Shown here piece after piece: positions 1 to 5,670 of a DNA stretch of 5,812 bases. The notes under the pieces were generated by a model. It had not been told where the DNA came from and did no database searches. It was given only the letters and a program-made list of their open reading frames with translations. Position 1 is the stretch's first letter. Each line of letters opens with the position of its first letter. Location of the stretch: contig JAANXI010000007.1 in NCBI GenBank assembly GCA_018263365.1, forward strand, positions 1 to 5,812, in the 5' to 3' direction. A program made the translations under genes and the position numbers. The stretch comes from Fidelibacterota bacterium. Its GTDB lineage: Bacteria; Fidelibacterota; JAANXI01.

Positions 1-10
1 TTTCATCATT

Positions 11-41
11 CCCGCCAGGTCGTTTGGTTTTTCCTGGCGGG
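11..41. terminator. Hairpin, possible terminator
   Basis: A perfect 9-bp GC-rich stem, cccgccagg (11-19) with cctggcggg (33-41), encloses a 13-base loop. The T-rich stretch lies inside the loop (24-32) rather than after the stem, so neither strand shows a classical poly-U tail. It could be a terminator for a plus-strand gene before the window or simply a structured intergenic element. Confidence 0.35.
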
Positions 42-115
42 GAGATTTCTATTCGTACCGAGGCAATCAAATCATGGGAATTGAAAGGGAAGAGCCAATC
101 CTGATCCTGCTTAAA

Positions 116-139
116 CCCGCTTTGCGGTCTTTAAGCGGG
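116..139 (+). terminator. Probable rho-independent terminator
   Basis: The arms cccgctt (116-122) and aagcggg (133-139) form a 7-bp stem with a 10-base loop. The stem is followed on the plus strand by catcttttatt, a modest T-rich tail. It would serve a gene entering from before base 1. A competing fold is possible: gcttaaa (109-115) pairs with tttaagc (130-136), with an inner ccgc/gcgg stem (117-120/124-127). The two folds exclude each other. Confidence 0.4.
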
Positions 140-209
140 CATCTTTTATTCGCAACAGGCTGCTGTCTTTACCCCATTTTTCGACTTCACCATCTCCCTC
201 TTTTTCCCG

Positions 210-230
210 TCTCACATTTCACGTTTCTCG
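210..230. repeat. Degenerate heptamer repeat, three units
   Basis: Three adjacent 7-base units are visible: tctcaca (210-216), tttcacg (217-223) and tttctcg (224-230). The first unit is identical to the main unit of the second tract at 313-340, so the two tracts look related. There is no coding context. Confidence 0.5.
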
Positions 231-271
231 GATGACTAGAAACCGCTGCTCAAGCAGCGACGCCTAAACCG

Positions 272-301
272 CTAATTCCCTAATTCCTTATACCTTATAC
301 C
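272..301. repeat. Two adjacent short tandem duplications
   Basis: The 8-mer ctaattcc occurs twice back to back (272-279, 280-287). It is followed directly by the 7-mer ttatacc twice back to back (288-294, 295-301). All four copies are exact. They sit between the two heptamer tracts, which makes the whole of 210-340 a patch of short-unit tandem duplication. Confidence 0.6.
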
Positions 302-312
302 GGTTTTCTTTG

Positions 313-340
313 TCTCACATCTCACATCTGACGTCTCACA
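313..340. repeat. Heptamer tandem repeat, four units
   Basis: Four contiguous 7-base units are visible: tctcaca (313-319), tctcaca (320-326), tctgacg (327-333) and tctcaca (334-340). Three are identical and one differs at two positions. The tract ends seven bases before the stop codon of the minus-strand activator gene, so it lies in that gene's 3' untranslated region if transcription continues. Confidence 0.65.
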
Positions 341-346
341 AGTACT

Positions 347-1498
347 TCACACCTCAATATCATACTTTTTCAACCGGTAAATCAGGACGTGTCGCGGAAT
401 ACCCAGCCGCTTTGCCGCCTGGGTCTGGTTGCCGCCGGTCTGCTCAAGCGCCTGCATGATTGCGGAGCGTTCGATCTCTTCCAGGGTCATATTATGCAGA
501 TCGAGTTGCTTTCCAGGGGTTTCGTTCTGGTGGTTCCGAATGTGCGACGGCAGATCGTCCACCTGAATTTTTTCTCCGTCATTCATGACCAGCGCCCGCT
601 GAATGGCGTTCCGCAGTTCCCGGACGTTTCCAGGGAATGGATACCGATGGAACAAATCGTACACTTCGTCCGAGAGGCAAACCTGCTGTCCATCGCTTAA
701 CTCGTTCAGGAAATGCTCCGCCAGCAGGTCGATATCGCCGTTTCGGTTCCGGAGCGGCGGCATGGTGATACTCACCACGTTTAGCCGGTAAAAAAGGTCC
801 TCACGAAAGGTTCCGTTTTCCACCATCTCCTGGAGATCCTGATTGGTGGCAGCAATAATCCGAATATCGAGGTCAATAATCTGTTCTCCGCCGACCCGCT
901 GAATTTGATGCCCCTGAAGCACCCGAAGGAGTTTTACCTGCACGTGCAATGGCAGTTCGGCAATCTCGTCCAGGAAGACGGTGCCACCGTTCGCCTGTTC
1001 AAAGCTCCCGATGTGCCGCCGATCGGCGCCGGTGAAGGCTCCTTTTTCATGTCCAAACAGTTCGCTCTCGATAAGGTTCTCCGGAATCGAACCGCAGTTC
1101 ACCGGGACAAACGGCTCTTCGGATCGATAACCGTTGTGATGGATAGCCTTTGCAAGTTCTTCCTTCCCTGTGCCTGTTTCGCCCAGGACGAGCACCGGCA
1201 ACACGTCAGTTATATGATGTGCGCAACATGCGATCATGCTACCTGTAGAGATGCCTCCTGCGGTCATGACTTCTGCGGTAGCTCCCCGCGTTCGTTCCTT
1301 CAAGGTTTGACGTATATAAAAATAAAGCCCTACCTGAATACCAAATCCCGCGGTGAGCAACGCGATCCAGTACCAGATTCTGCCGAATTCCTCGATCGCA
1401 TGGGTAAAAGAGTTGGCGAATGAGACGATCCCAAAATACACCACCAGCAACGCCAACCCGCCAAGCATTCCTGCGATAATTGGTTTTCTGTTATTCAT
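347..1498 (-). CDS. Membrane-anchored sigma-54 activator with chimeric N-terminus
   Basis: This 383-residue protein should activate sigma-54 RNA polymerase by ATP-driven remodelling. Two hydrophobic helices (about 7-29 and 41-62) suggest anchoring in the inner membrane. A short stretch with Cys91, Cys92, His94 and His95 follows, then the AAA+ domain: Walker A GETGTGKE (106-113), the sigma-54 contact loop GAFTGA (153-158), Walker B with Asp177-Glu178, the arginine region FREDLFYRLNV (231-241) and PGNVREL (289-295). A Fis-type helix-turn-helix occupies about 339-380. The start is supported by AGGAG at 1508-1512, nine bases upstream. The oddity is that the roughly 25 residues normally found before Walker A, including the conserved adenine-side segment, are missing. 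Membrane-protein sequence runs straight into LPVLVLGETGTGKE. There is no receiver, PAS or GAF domain. It follows the NfeD-like gene after 39 bases, probably in one operon. Sigma-54 activator identity is firm. ATPase competence and the input signal are unknown. Confidence 0.93.
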   Translation of the reverse strand: MNNRKPIIAGMLGGLALLVVYFGIVSFANSFTHAIEEFGRIWYWIALLTAGFGIQVGLYFYIRQTLKERTRGATAEVMTAGGISTGSMIACCAHHITDVLPVLVLGETGTGKEELAKAIHHNGYRSEEPFVPVNCGSIPENLIESELFGHEKGAFTGADRRHIGSFEQANGGTVFLDEIAELPLHVQVKLLRVLQGHQIQRVGGEQIIDLDIRIIAATNQDLQEMVENGTFREDLFYRLNVVSITMPPLRNRNGDIDLLAEHFLNELSDGQQVCLSDEVYDLFHRYPFPGNVRELRNAIQRALVMNDGEKIQVDDLPSHIRNHQNETPGKQLDLHNMTLEEIERSAIMQALEQTGGNQTQAAKRLGIPRHVLIYRLKKYDIEV

Positions 1499-1507
1499 GG
1501 GTTTTCT

Positions 1508-1512
1508 CTCCT
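1508..1512 (-). promoter_or_regulatory. Ribosome binding site of the sigma-54 activator
   Basis: The minus strand reads AAAAGGAGAG just upstream of the ATG at 1498, with AGGAG nine bases from the start codon. This strong site fixes the start of the chimeric protein. It shows that the membrane N-terminus is translated as part of the activator and is not an artefact of extending an open frame upstream. Confidence 0.75.
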
Positions 1513-1537
1513 TTTCTATTCCAAAGATGGATACTCG

Positions 1538-1867
1538 TCAGGAATGGATATGCAGTTTCATCCCGTCGACCCGGTCAACTGTGGCCTGCTGTCCCGGCAC
1601 GAAAAACTCATCACTCCTTGCCTGCCAGAGTTCGCCGTGCCTCTCCACAATCCAGTGGCTGCCGGATTGTTTCACAACCTGAACCGGTTGGTTTAATAAT
1701 GCGGGATTTCCCGTTCGAACCGGTTCTTTCATTGCCCGTATTAAAGCATAATATACCACACCCGACAGCATGAGAAGCACGAGATAGAGTGGCATTGCAA
1801 GGTTCACCGGCAACGCCCAAAACAGGCTCAGCCCAAAGAACGGCATCAGTAAAACGAGATGGCACAT
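1538..1867 (-). CDS. Small NfeD-like membrane protein (MCH N-terminus)
   Basis: This 109-residue protein begins Met-Cys-His. It has two hydrophobic segments (about 3-20 and 24-44), then a short basic linker and a soluble domain of about 60 residues. The pattern of that domain, with GELWQARS at 78-85, a following GQ..V and a terminal GM.L.V, matches the small OB-fold C-terminal domain of NfeD-family proteins. In that family the domain often supports membrane quality control or scaffold functions, but the role here is unknown. I chose the ATG at 1867, which has GGGA five bases upstream. The frame can be extended to a GTG at 1900, but that has no ribosome binding site and would put eleven polar residues before the membrane segment. 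It lies 39 bases upstream of the sigma-54 activator on the same strand, so co-expression is likely. Confidence 0.72.
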   Translation of the reverse strand: MCHLVLLMPFFGLSLFWALPVNLAMPLYLVLLMLSGVVYYALIRAMKEPVRTGNPALLNQPVQVVKQSGSHWIVERHGELWQARSDEFFVPGQQATVDRVDGMKLHIHS

Positions 1868-2163
1868 AAATATCCCACAGTTTACATATTTGACTGTCAC
1901 TACTGATTTTTACAAGAAGTGTACCGGCGTGAATATTCATCATATAACTTTATTATAAACAAATTATTACGATTTAATTATATGGTAACCCCCATTACTC
2001 CGCATGGAGAATATTCTACAAAAATGAATAGAATCGGAGGATAATAAACACCTGTCCGGAAGAAATGATGAACCCGCCGCAATCAGTCTTTGGATTATTT
2101 CTCAGAAATACGTTACACTCTGTTACATTACAGACTCCCACCATTAATTTTACAGAAAAACAG
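1868..2163. promoter_or_regulatory. AT-rich divergent intergenic region
   Basis: This stretch separates the minus-strand NfeD-like operon from the plus-strand secreted-protein gene and should hold both promoters. The core at about 1940-1985 is very AT-rich. On the minus strand TATAAT is readable at 1957-1952, but I found no good partner -35 box, so I do not assign a promoter. The palindrome gaatattc occurs twice (1931-1938, 2009-2016). A strong Shine-Dalgarno-like GGAGG lies at 2036-2040 with no start codon at usable distance. Confidence 0.4.
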
Positions 2164-2868
2164 ATGATGCGTAAGGACTGCAAATCTATTATAAAAAGTC
2201 TTGCTTCCCTAACCAGTCTGCTTGGTTTTGTGTTTATCACTGCATCCACAATATCACTGGGGAGTGACCACAATGGGTATATCCCCATCAAAAATGACAG
2301 CCTGGCTGCACAGTATGCACCTGTCATAATCTCCGGAGACGAATATGGCAATCCGGTACGATTGCTTTACCGGGCCAGCAGAGATACAGCCGGTAACCTT
2401 CATATTGCGTATCATTATGTGTGGCAAAAAGAGGAAAATAACGCAAAGGGATTGATGCCATTTCTTTCCCGGAATCTCTATACCGGGGGGCTTGGATTAC
2501 AGCGGATAATGTTCGGAAAGGGAGATGTGGAGGCGGCCGCAGTCACGATCTCACCGAGAGGTGATGTTATCAGACTTCGTTTCGAAACCGCCAAAGATTA
2601 TGACCCCAAAAAATTCTCAGTAACCCATCAAGCTGTGGAAGTAGATGGTCCCGTGAAATTACCGATATATCTGAAGATTATCTCGTGGAACCATCTGTTC
2701 GAATATTCAGCGCACCTGCCTGATGGCAGTACGGATCCGACCCGACTTTCTCCGGAATATTTCACCCCGAAAATGTGGGAAGAATACGGCATGATTAAGG
2801 AAAAAAAGACCTTTTTGAAAAAAGACAGGGCGCACTTTCCGTGGGTCGCAGCAATTATTATGACCTAA
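2164..2868 (+). CDS. Hypothetical secreted protein, family not recognised
   Basis: I do not recognise this 234-residue protein. It starts with a typical signal peptide: basic residues (MMRKDCKSIIK), then a hydrophobic run to about residue 32, with polar mature sequence afterwards. Export to the periplasm or outside is therefore likely. The mature part is rich in aromatic and charged residues, without further membrane helices or a lipoprotein box. Visible segments include YAPVI (52-56), DEYGNPVRLLYR (59-70) and IAYHYVW (81-87), then GKGDVE and a beta-rich stretch. The order 'YAP...YR...IAYHYVW...GDVE' faintly recalls Vps62-like proteins, but this is only a guess. The open frame extends to an ATG at 2065 preceded by ggaagaa. 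I prefer 2164 because the signal peptide then lies at the N-terminus. The C-terminus may be shifted by one base (see findings). The gene is convergent with the methyltransferase gene, 80 bases away. Confidence 0.72.
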   Translation: MMRKDCKSIIKSLASLTSLLGFVFITASTISLGSDHNGYIPIKNDSLAAQYAPVIISGDEYGNPVRLLYRASRDTAGNLHIAYHYVWQKEENNAKGLMPFLSRNLYTGGLGLQRIMFGKGDVEAAAVTISPRGDVIRLRFETAKDYDPKKFSVTHQAVEVDGPVKLPIYLKIISWNHLFEYSAHLPDGSTDPTRLSPEYFTPKMWEEYGMIKEKKTFLKKDRAHFPWVAAIIMT

Positions 2869-2948
2869 AGTGAGCGATTTTATATGGCGATCTGCACCAA
2901 TCTGTTGAGCGCGAAGGCATCCAAAAGTATACCCATTCGATGTAACAC

Positions 2949-3515
2949 CTATGGACTATCATTTTTTCGGCCCCAGTATCGTGAGGTTTTACGTTCGTAC
3001 TGAACGAAATCAGCTCCGTATATTCGTTTTAAAAACGGTTCCTCCACCTTTACGATATAATAATGGAGTAGCAGAATAAATCCCACAGACAGACCGAAGG
3101 CCAGCGGGCTTCTGCCCAGCATGACAATGCCCAGCAATCCGAGATACCATCCGACGTTTTGAGGATTGCGGCTCAGGCGATAAATACCGGACGTCACGAG
3201 TTGACTGGTATCCTGACCTGACATTCGACGGACCGATCCGAACTGATAAACGCTGATGACCACCATTGCCACGCCTGCCAATAATAAGACAACTCCCACG
3301 GGCATACTAAACCCGTATAATGTATTGAGTTGCCAGGGCGCGTACCATGCGGCAAGGGCTACCAAAATCGAGTGGAAAATATATTCGAACCATACTAGAA
3401 ACACCGTAAAACTCGAAAGGGTACCGGAGTAGGAATATTCGCTTCTAACCCGGAAAATAGCGTAAATTCCGATGAGCAAGGAGACTAATCCGCCTGCAAT
3501 GAGGGTAATTTTCAT
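2949..3515 (-). CDS. Isoprenylcysteine carboxyl/phospholipid methyltransferase family protein
   Basis: This 188-residue integral membrane protein has about five hydrophobic segments (3-22, 36-56, 71-93, 119-134, 137-155). The C-terminal half carries the signature of the ICMT/PEMT superfamily: GIYRLSRNPQ (110-119), a membrane hairpin, VEEPFL (157-162), and YGADFVQYERKTSRYW (166-181). In characterised members this region binds S-adenosylmethionine and the helical core receives a lipophilic substrate. Bacterial relatives have varied and mostly unknown substrates, so no specific reaction is claimed. The start is supported by GGAGG at 3526-3522, six bases before the ATG. The gene stands alone on the minus strand, convergent with the secreted-protein gene and divergent from the permease genes. 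Family membership is sure from the motifs. Whether the substrate is a lipid, an isoprenoid or a small thiol cannot be seen. Confidence 0.86.
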   Translation of the reverse strand: MKITLIAGGLVSLLIGIYAIFRVRSEYSYSGTLSSFTVFLVWFEYIFHSILVALAAWYAPWQLNTLYGFSMPVGVVLLLAGVAMVVISVYQFGSVRRMSGQDTSQLVTSGIYRLSRNPQNVGWYLGLLGIVMLGRSPLAFGLSVGFILLLHYYIVKVEEPFLKRIYGADFVQYERKTSRYWGRKNDSP

Positions 3516-3521
3516 TTCAAA

Positions 3522-3526
3522 CCTCC
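3522..3526 (-). promoter_or_regulatory. Ribosome binding site of the methyltransferase gene
   Basis: A perfect GGAGG on the minus strand lies six bases upstream of the ATG at 3515. It confirms the chosen start. Confidence 0.75.
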
Positions 3527-3584
3527 GGGACTAATATCGCCACTTTGCTGCTAATGAATTACGGGTATAATTTACGACCACCAG

Positions 3585-3606
3585 TATATGAATAACTGTT
3601 CATATA
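3585..3606. promoter_or_regulatory. Inverted repeat, candidate operator
   Basis: The perfect arms tatatgaa (3585-3592) and ttcatata (3599-3606) flank a six-base spacer. They lie 70-91 bases upstream of the methyltransferase start and about 200 bases upstream of the permease start. The symmetry and arm spacing suit a dimeric helix-turn-helix regulator. The low GC content and absence of a T-run make a terminator unlikely. The binding protein is unknown. Confidence 0.4.
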
Positions 3607-3805
3607 TTCAAATTAAATTTTGTTTGTGAGACCCGAACAAACCACGTTGTCTTAACTTCTCCACCAGCATCCGGACACGATAAATCGCGTTTCTACACCG
3701 GATTCATAAGATGCCGGTCTAAGGATCGTGATTCTTCCGGTTGCTTTTTCGGTTCTGGTGCCTAAATTCATCCTTTCATTTTTCTTCCCGAAACCGATTG
3801 AACAG

Positions 3806-4726
3806 ATGCTGACTTATATCGTAAAACGCACATTGTTGTTTATCCCTGTGGTCTGGGGCGTTATTACCCTCACCTTTATCCTGATGTTCGTCGTGCCCGG
3901 TGATCCTGTCTTGAGCATGGTCGGTGAACGGTATGACGAAGCCACCGTCGAGCAACTCCGCGAAGATCTGCACCTGGACGAGCCGATGTACATGCAGTAC
4001 GGCCGGTTTTTCTGGAACCTGATGCACGGGGACCTCGGGCATTCTTACATCACCAATCGTCCCGTGTTGGATACCATCCTGGATAAATTTCCCAAAACGA
4101 TGTTGCTGGCCGGGGCTGCCATGGTTGTGTCGATTATCCTCGGATTAAGTGTGGGGATTGTCTCCTCACTGAAACCGTATTCCTGGTTTGACAAGGGCAG
4201 CATGGTCATTGCTCTCGGAGGCATCTCTGCGCCCGTGTTCTGGGTCGGCCTGATGCTGGTCCTGATTTTCGGCATCCAGCTCCGGTGGTTTCCGTCCTCC
4301 GGCTACGGCGGACTGGCGTTTCTGGTACTCCCGGCGATAACCTTGGGTACCCGGAGCTCGGCGTTTCTGGCCCGGGTCACCCGGGCTACGATGCTGGAGG
4401 TCAAGTCCAAAGATTTCATGCGGACGGCCAAAGCCAAGGGGCTGCCCAAATGGGTTATCATCGTGAAGCACCAGTTCGTGAATACGCTCATCCCGGTTAT
4501 TACCATCATAGGTGTCGATTTCGGCTCGTATCTAAGCGGGGCAGTGCTGACTGAATCCATCTTCGGCTGGCCGGGCATCGGGCGGCTGGCGCTGGATTCC
4601 ATTCTGAAGCGCGACTTCCCGATGATCCAAGGGACGGTGCTGGTCACGGCGCTGGTCTTTATCACGGTAAATTTTCTGGTTGACCTCCTGTACGGTGTCA
4701 TCGATCCGCGGATTAAATACGAATGA
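3806..4726 (+). CDS. dppB: ABC transporter permease, DppB/OppB type
   Basis: This is the first membrane subunit of a peptide/nickel-class ABC importer. It forms the translocation path together with the DppC-like subunit encoded next. The protein has 306 residues, the usual family length, with about six membrane helices. The N-terminus MLTYIVKRTLLFIPVVWGV and the following PGDP (31-34) are typical of the family. GDLGHSYITNRPV (75-87) is the conserved periplasmic part. The EAA loop that contacts the ATPase is at about 203-226 (DFMRTAKAKGLPKW..), followed by LTESIFGWPGIG (248-259) and the C-terminal DPRIKYE. I chose the ATG at 3806 because it reproduces the family N-terminus. A GTG at 3728 would add 26 unusual residues, and its AAGGA lies too close to it. 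The ribosome binding site at 3806 is weak. The ligand (dipeptide, oligopeptide, nickel or other) cannot be told from the permease. The gene symbol is by family only. Confidence 0.9.
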   Translation: MLTYIVKRTLLFIPVVWGVITLTFILMFVVPGDPVLSMVGERYDEATVEQLREDLHLDEPMYMQYGRFFWNLMHGDLGHSYITNRPVLDTILDKFPKTMLLAGAAMVVSIILGLSVGIVSSLKPYSWFDKGSMVIALGGISAPVFWVGLMLVLIFGIQLRWFPSSGYGGLAFLVLPAITLGTRSSAFLARVTRATMLEVKSKDFMRTAKAKGLPKWVIIVKHQFVNTLIPVITIIGVDFGSYLSGAVLTESIFGWPGIGRLALDSILKRDFPMIQGTVLVTALVFITVNFLVDLLYGVIDPRIKYE

Positions 4727-5613
4727 AACCGATGAATAATATCACAGAAAAATCCGGCGGCGGACTGTGGCAGGAGACCTGGAAGCGCCTGAAGCGCGAC
4801 CGAGCTGCTATGTTCGGGCTCGTGATCATTGGCATTTTGATAACCGTCGGCGTGCTGGCGCCGCTGTTCGCTCCCTACAATCCGTTCAAGGTTACACTGG
4901 AAAAGCGACTGCTGGGACCGAGTCTCGAACACTGGCTTGGCACAGACCATTTTGGCAGAGATATCCTGAGTCGCATCATCTACGGAGCACGCATTTCGCT
5001 GGAAGTCGGCATCATCGCCAGCAGCATTTCACTTTTGCTCGGCATGTTATTCGGCACGGTCGCTGGGTATTACGGTGGCTGGATCGATAACGTTATCATG
5101 CGCTTTACCGATATCATGTTCGGGTTTCCTGCATTGCTTTTTCTCATCGGAATTATGGCCGCGTTTGAGCCGAATCTCACCACCGTGTTCTTTGCCATCG
5201 GATTTGTCTCGTGGCCGAGGATGGCGCGTATTATGCGCGGACAAGTGCTGAGCGTCAAGGAAAACGATTACGTCATGGCGAACGTCGCTCTCGGACAAAA
5301 AGACGGTCCGCTGATACTCCGGCATATCATTCCCAACTGTCTCGCGCCGGTGATTGTCGCTTTCACCATGGGCATTGCCAGCGCAATTATGGCGGAAGCA
5401 AGTCTGAGTTTTCTGGGGCTGGGCGCCCAGCCACCGACCCCCTCCTGGGGCAGTATGGTGAATTTCGGCAAAGATTACCTGCGATCGGCGCCGTGGCTCA
5501 CAATGTTTCCCGGTATTGCCATCGGTCTGACTGTGCTCGGTTTCAACCTGTTCGGCGACGGCCTCCGGGACGCGCTTGATCCGACAATGGAGCTGCCGAC
5601 AAGAGCGGAATAG
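4723..5613 (+). CDS. dppC: ABC transporter permease, DppC/OppC type
   Basis: This is the second membrane subunit of the importer, 296 residues, partner of the DppB-like protein. Its ATG overlaps the upstream stop (ATGA), which indicates translational coupling. Family marks are a first helix at about 30-50 followed by APYNPF (50-55), LGTDHFGRDILSRIIYGAR (72-90), DIMFGFPALLF (130-140), an EAA-type loop at about 181-205 ending in HIIPN, and SLSFLGLGAQPPTPSWG (227-243). The C-terminus DGLRDALDPT is also typical. In the EAA loop the usual Glu-Ala-Ala pattern reads VMANVALGQKDG, a mild departure. A second ATG at 4732 is possible and would shorten the protein by three residues. No ATPase or substrate-binding gene follows. 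A strong hairpin comes six bases after the stop. Confidence 0.92.
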   Translation: MKPMNNITEKSGGGLWQETWKRLKRDRAAMFGLVIIGILITVGVLAPLFAPYNPFKVTLEKRLLGPSLEHWLGTDHFGRDILSRIIYGARISLEVGIIASSISLLLGMLFGTVAGYYGGWIDNVIMRFTDIMFGFPALLFLIGIMAAFEPNLTTVFFAIGFVSWPRMARIMRGQVLSVKENDYVMANVALGQKDGPLILRHIIPNCLAPVIVAFTMGIASAIMAEASLSFLGLGAQPPTPSWGSMVNFGKDYLRSAPWLTMFPGIAIGLTVLGFNLFGDGLRDALDPTMELPTRAE

Positions 5614-5618
5614 TAAAC

Positions 5619-5653
5619 AACGGGTGGCAGCGCTTGGAGCGCTGCCACCCGTT
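5619..5653 (+). terminator. Strong hairpin terminator after the permease pair
   Basis: A perfect 15-bp stem, aacgggtggcagcgc (5619-5633) with its complement (5639-5653), encloses the loop ttgga. It begins six bases after the dppC-like stop codon. The T-run after it is short (TTTT at 5659-5662), so termination may be imperfect or the hairpin may mainly protect the mRNA 3' end. Its place suggests that the transcript contains only the two permease genes. Confidence 0.75.
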
Positions 5654-5670
5654 ATGCCTTTTGGATTGAG

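Larger units (their letters stand above)
1..346. other. Gene-free region with hairpins and short repeats
   Basis: I see no convincing coding sequence on either strand here. The region lies downstream of the minus-strand sigma-54 activator, which ends at 347, and possibly downstream of a plus-strand gene outside the window. It contains two hairpins (11-41 and 116-139), a small hairpin at 245-258, and tracts of direct repeats with 7-8 base units between 210 and 340. These are described in separate entries. Confidence 0.7.
3516..3805. promoter_or_regulatory. Divergent intergenic region before the permease pair
   Basis: This gap separates the minus-strand methyltransferase gene from the plus-strand permease genes and should contain both promoters. 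It holds a perfect 8-bp inverted repeat at 3585-3606 and a looser atccgg/ccggat pair (3669-3674, 3698-3703). The permease frame is open back to a GTG at 3728, but that part would add 26 hydrophobic residues unlike the family N-terminus. No clear -35/-10 pair was found. Confidence 0.4.

Noticed and set aside
905..1423. Plus-strand open frame of 172 codons opposite the sigma-54 activator
   Set aside because: It lies wholly antisense to a gene with many recognisable motifs, and its translation looks like the low-information complement of that gene.
1890..1916. TTGACT plus TACAAG as a plus-strand promoter
   Set aside because: The spacing is only 15 bases and the -10 match is poor, so it is not better than chance in an AT-rich region.
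1611..1943. Alternative minus-strand frame overlapping the NfeD-like gene
   Set aside because: It overlaps the NfeD-like gene in another frame, lacks a membrane pattern or known motif, and does not fit the operon spacing.
2016..2351. Minus-strand frame opposite the start of the secreted-protein gene
   Set aside because: There is no ribosome binding site or domain, and it is antisense to the signal peptide region of the plus-strand gene.
3728..3805. N-terminal extension of the DppB-like protein from a GTG
   Set aside because: The 26 extra residues do not resemble the family N-terminus, whereas the ATG at 3806 gives the expected sequence and length. The AAGGA before the GTG is only two bases away.
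4303..4950. Minus-strand open frame opposite the permease genes
   Set aside because: It is antisense to dppB- and dppC-like sequence with clear family motifs and spans the junction of the two genes, as a shadow frame would.
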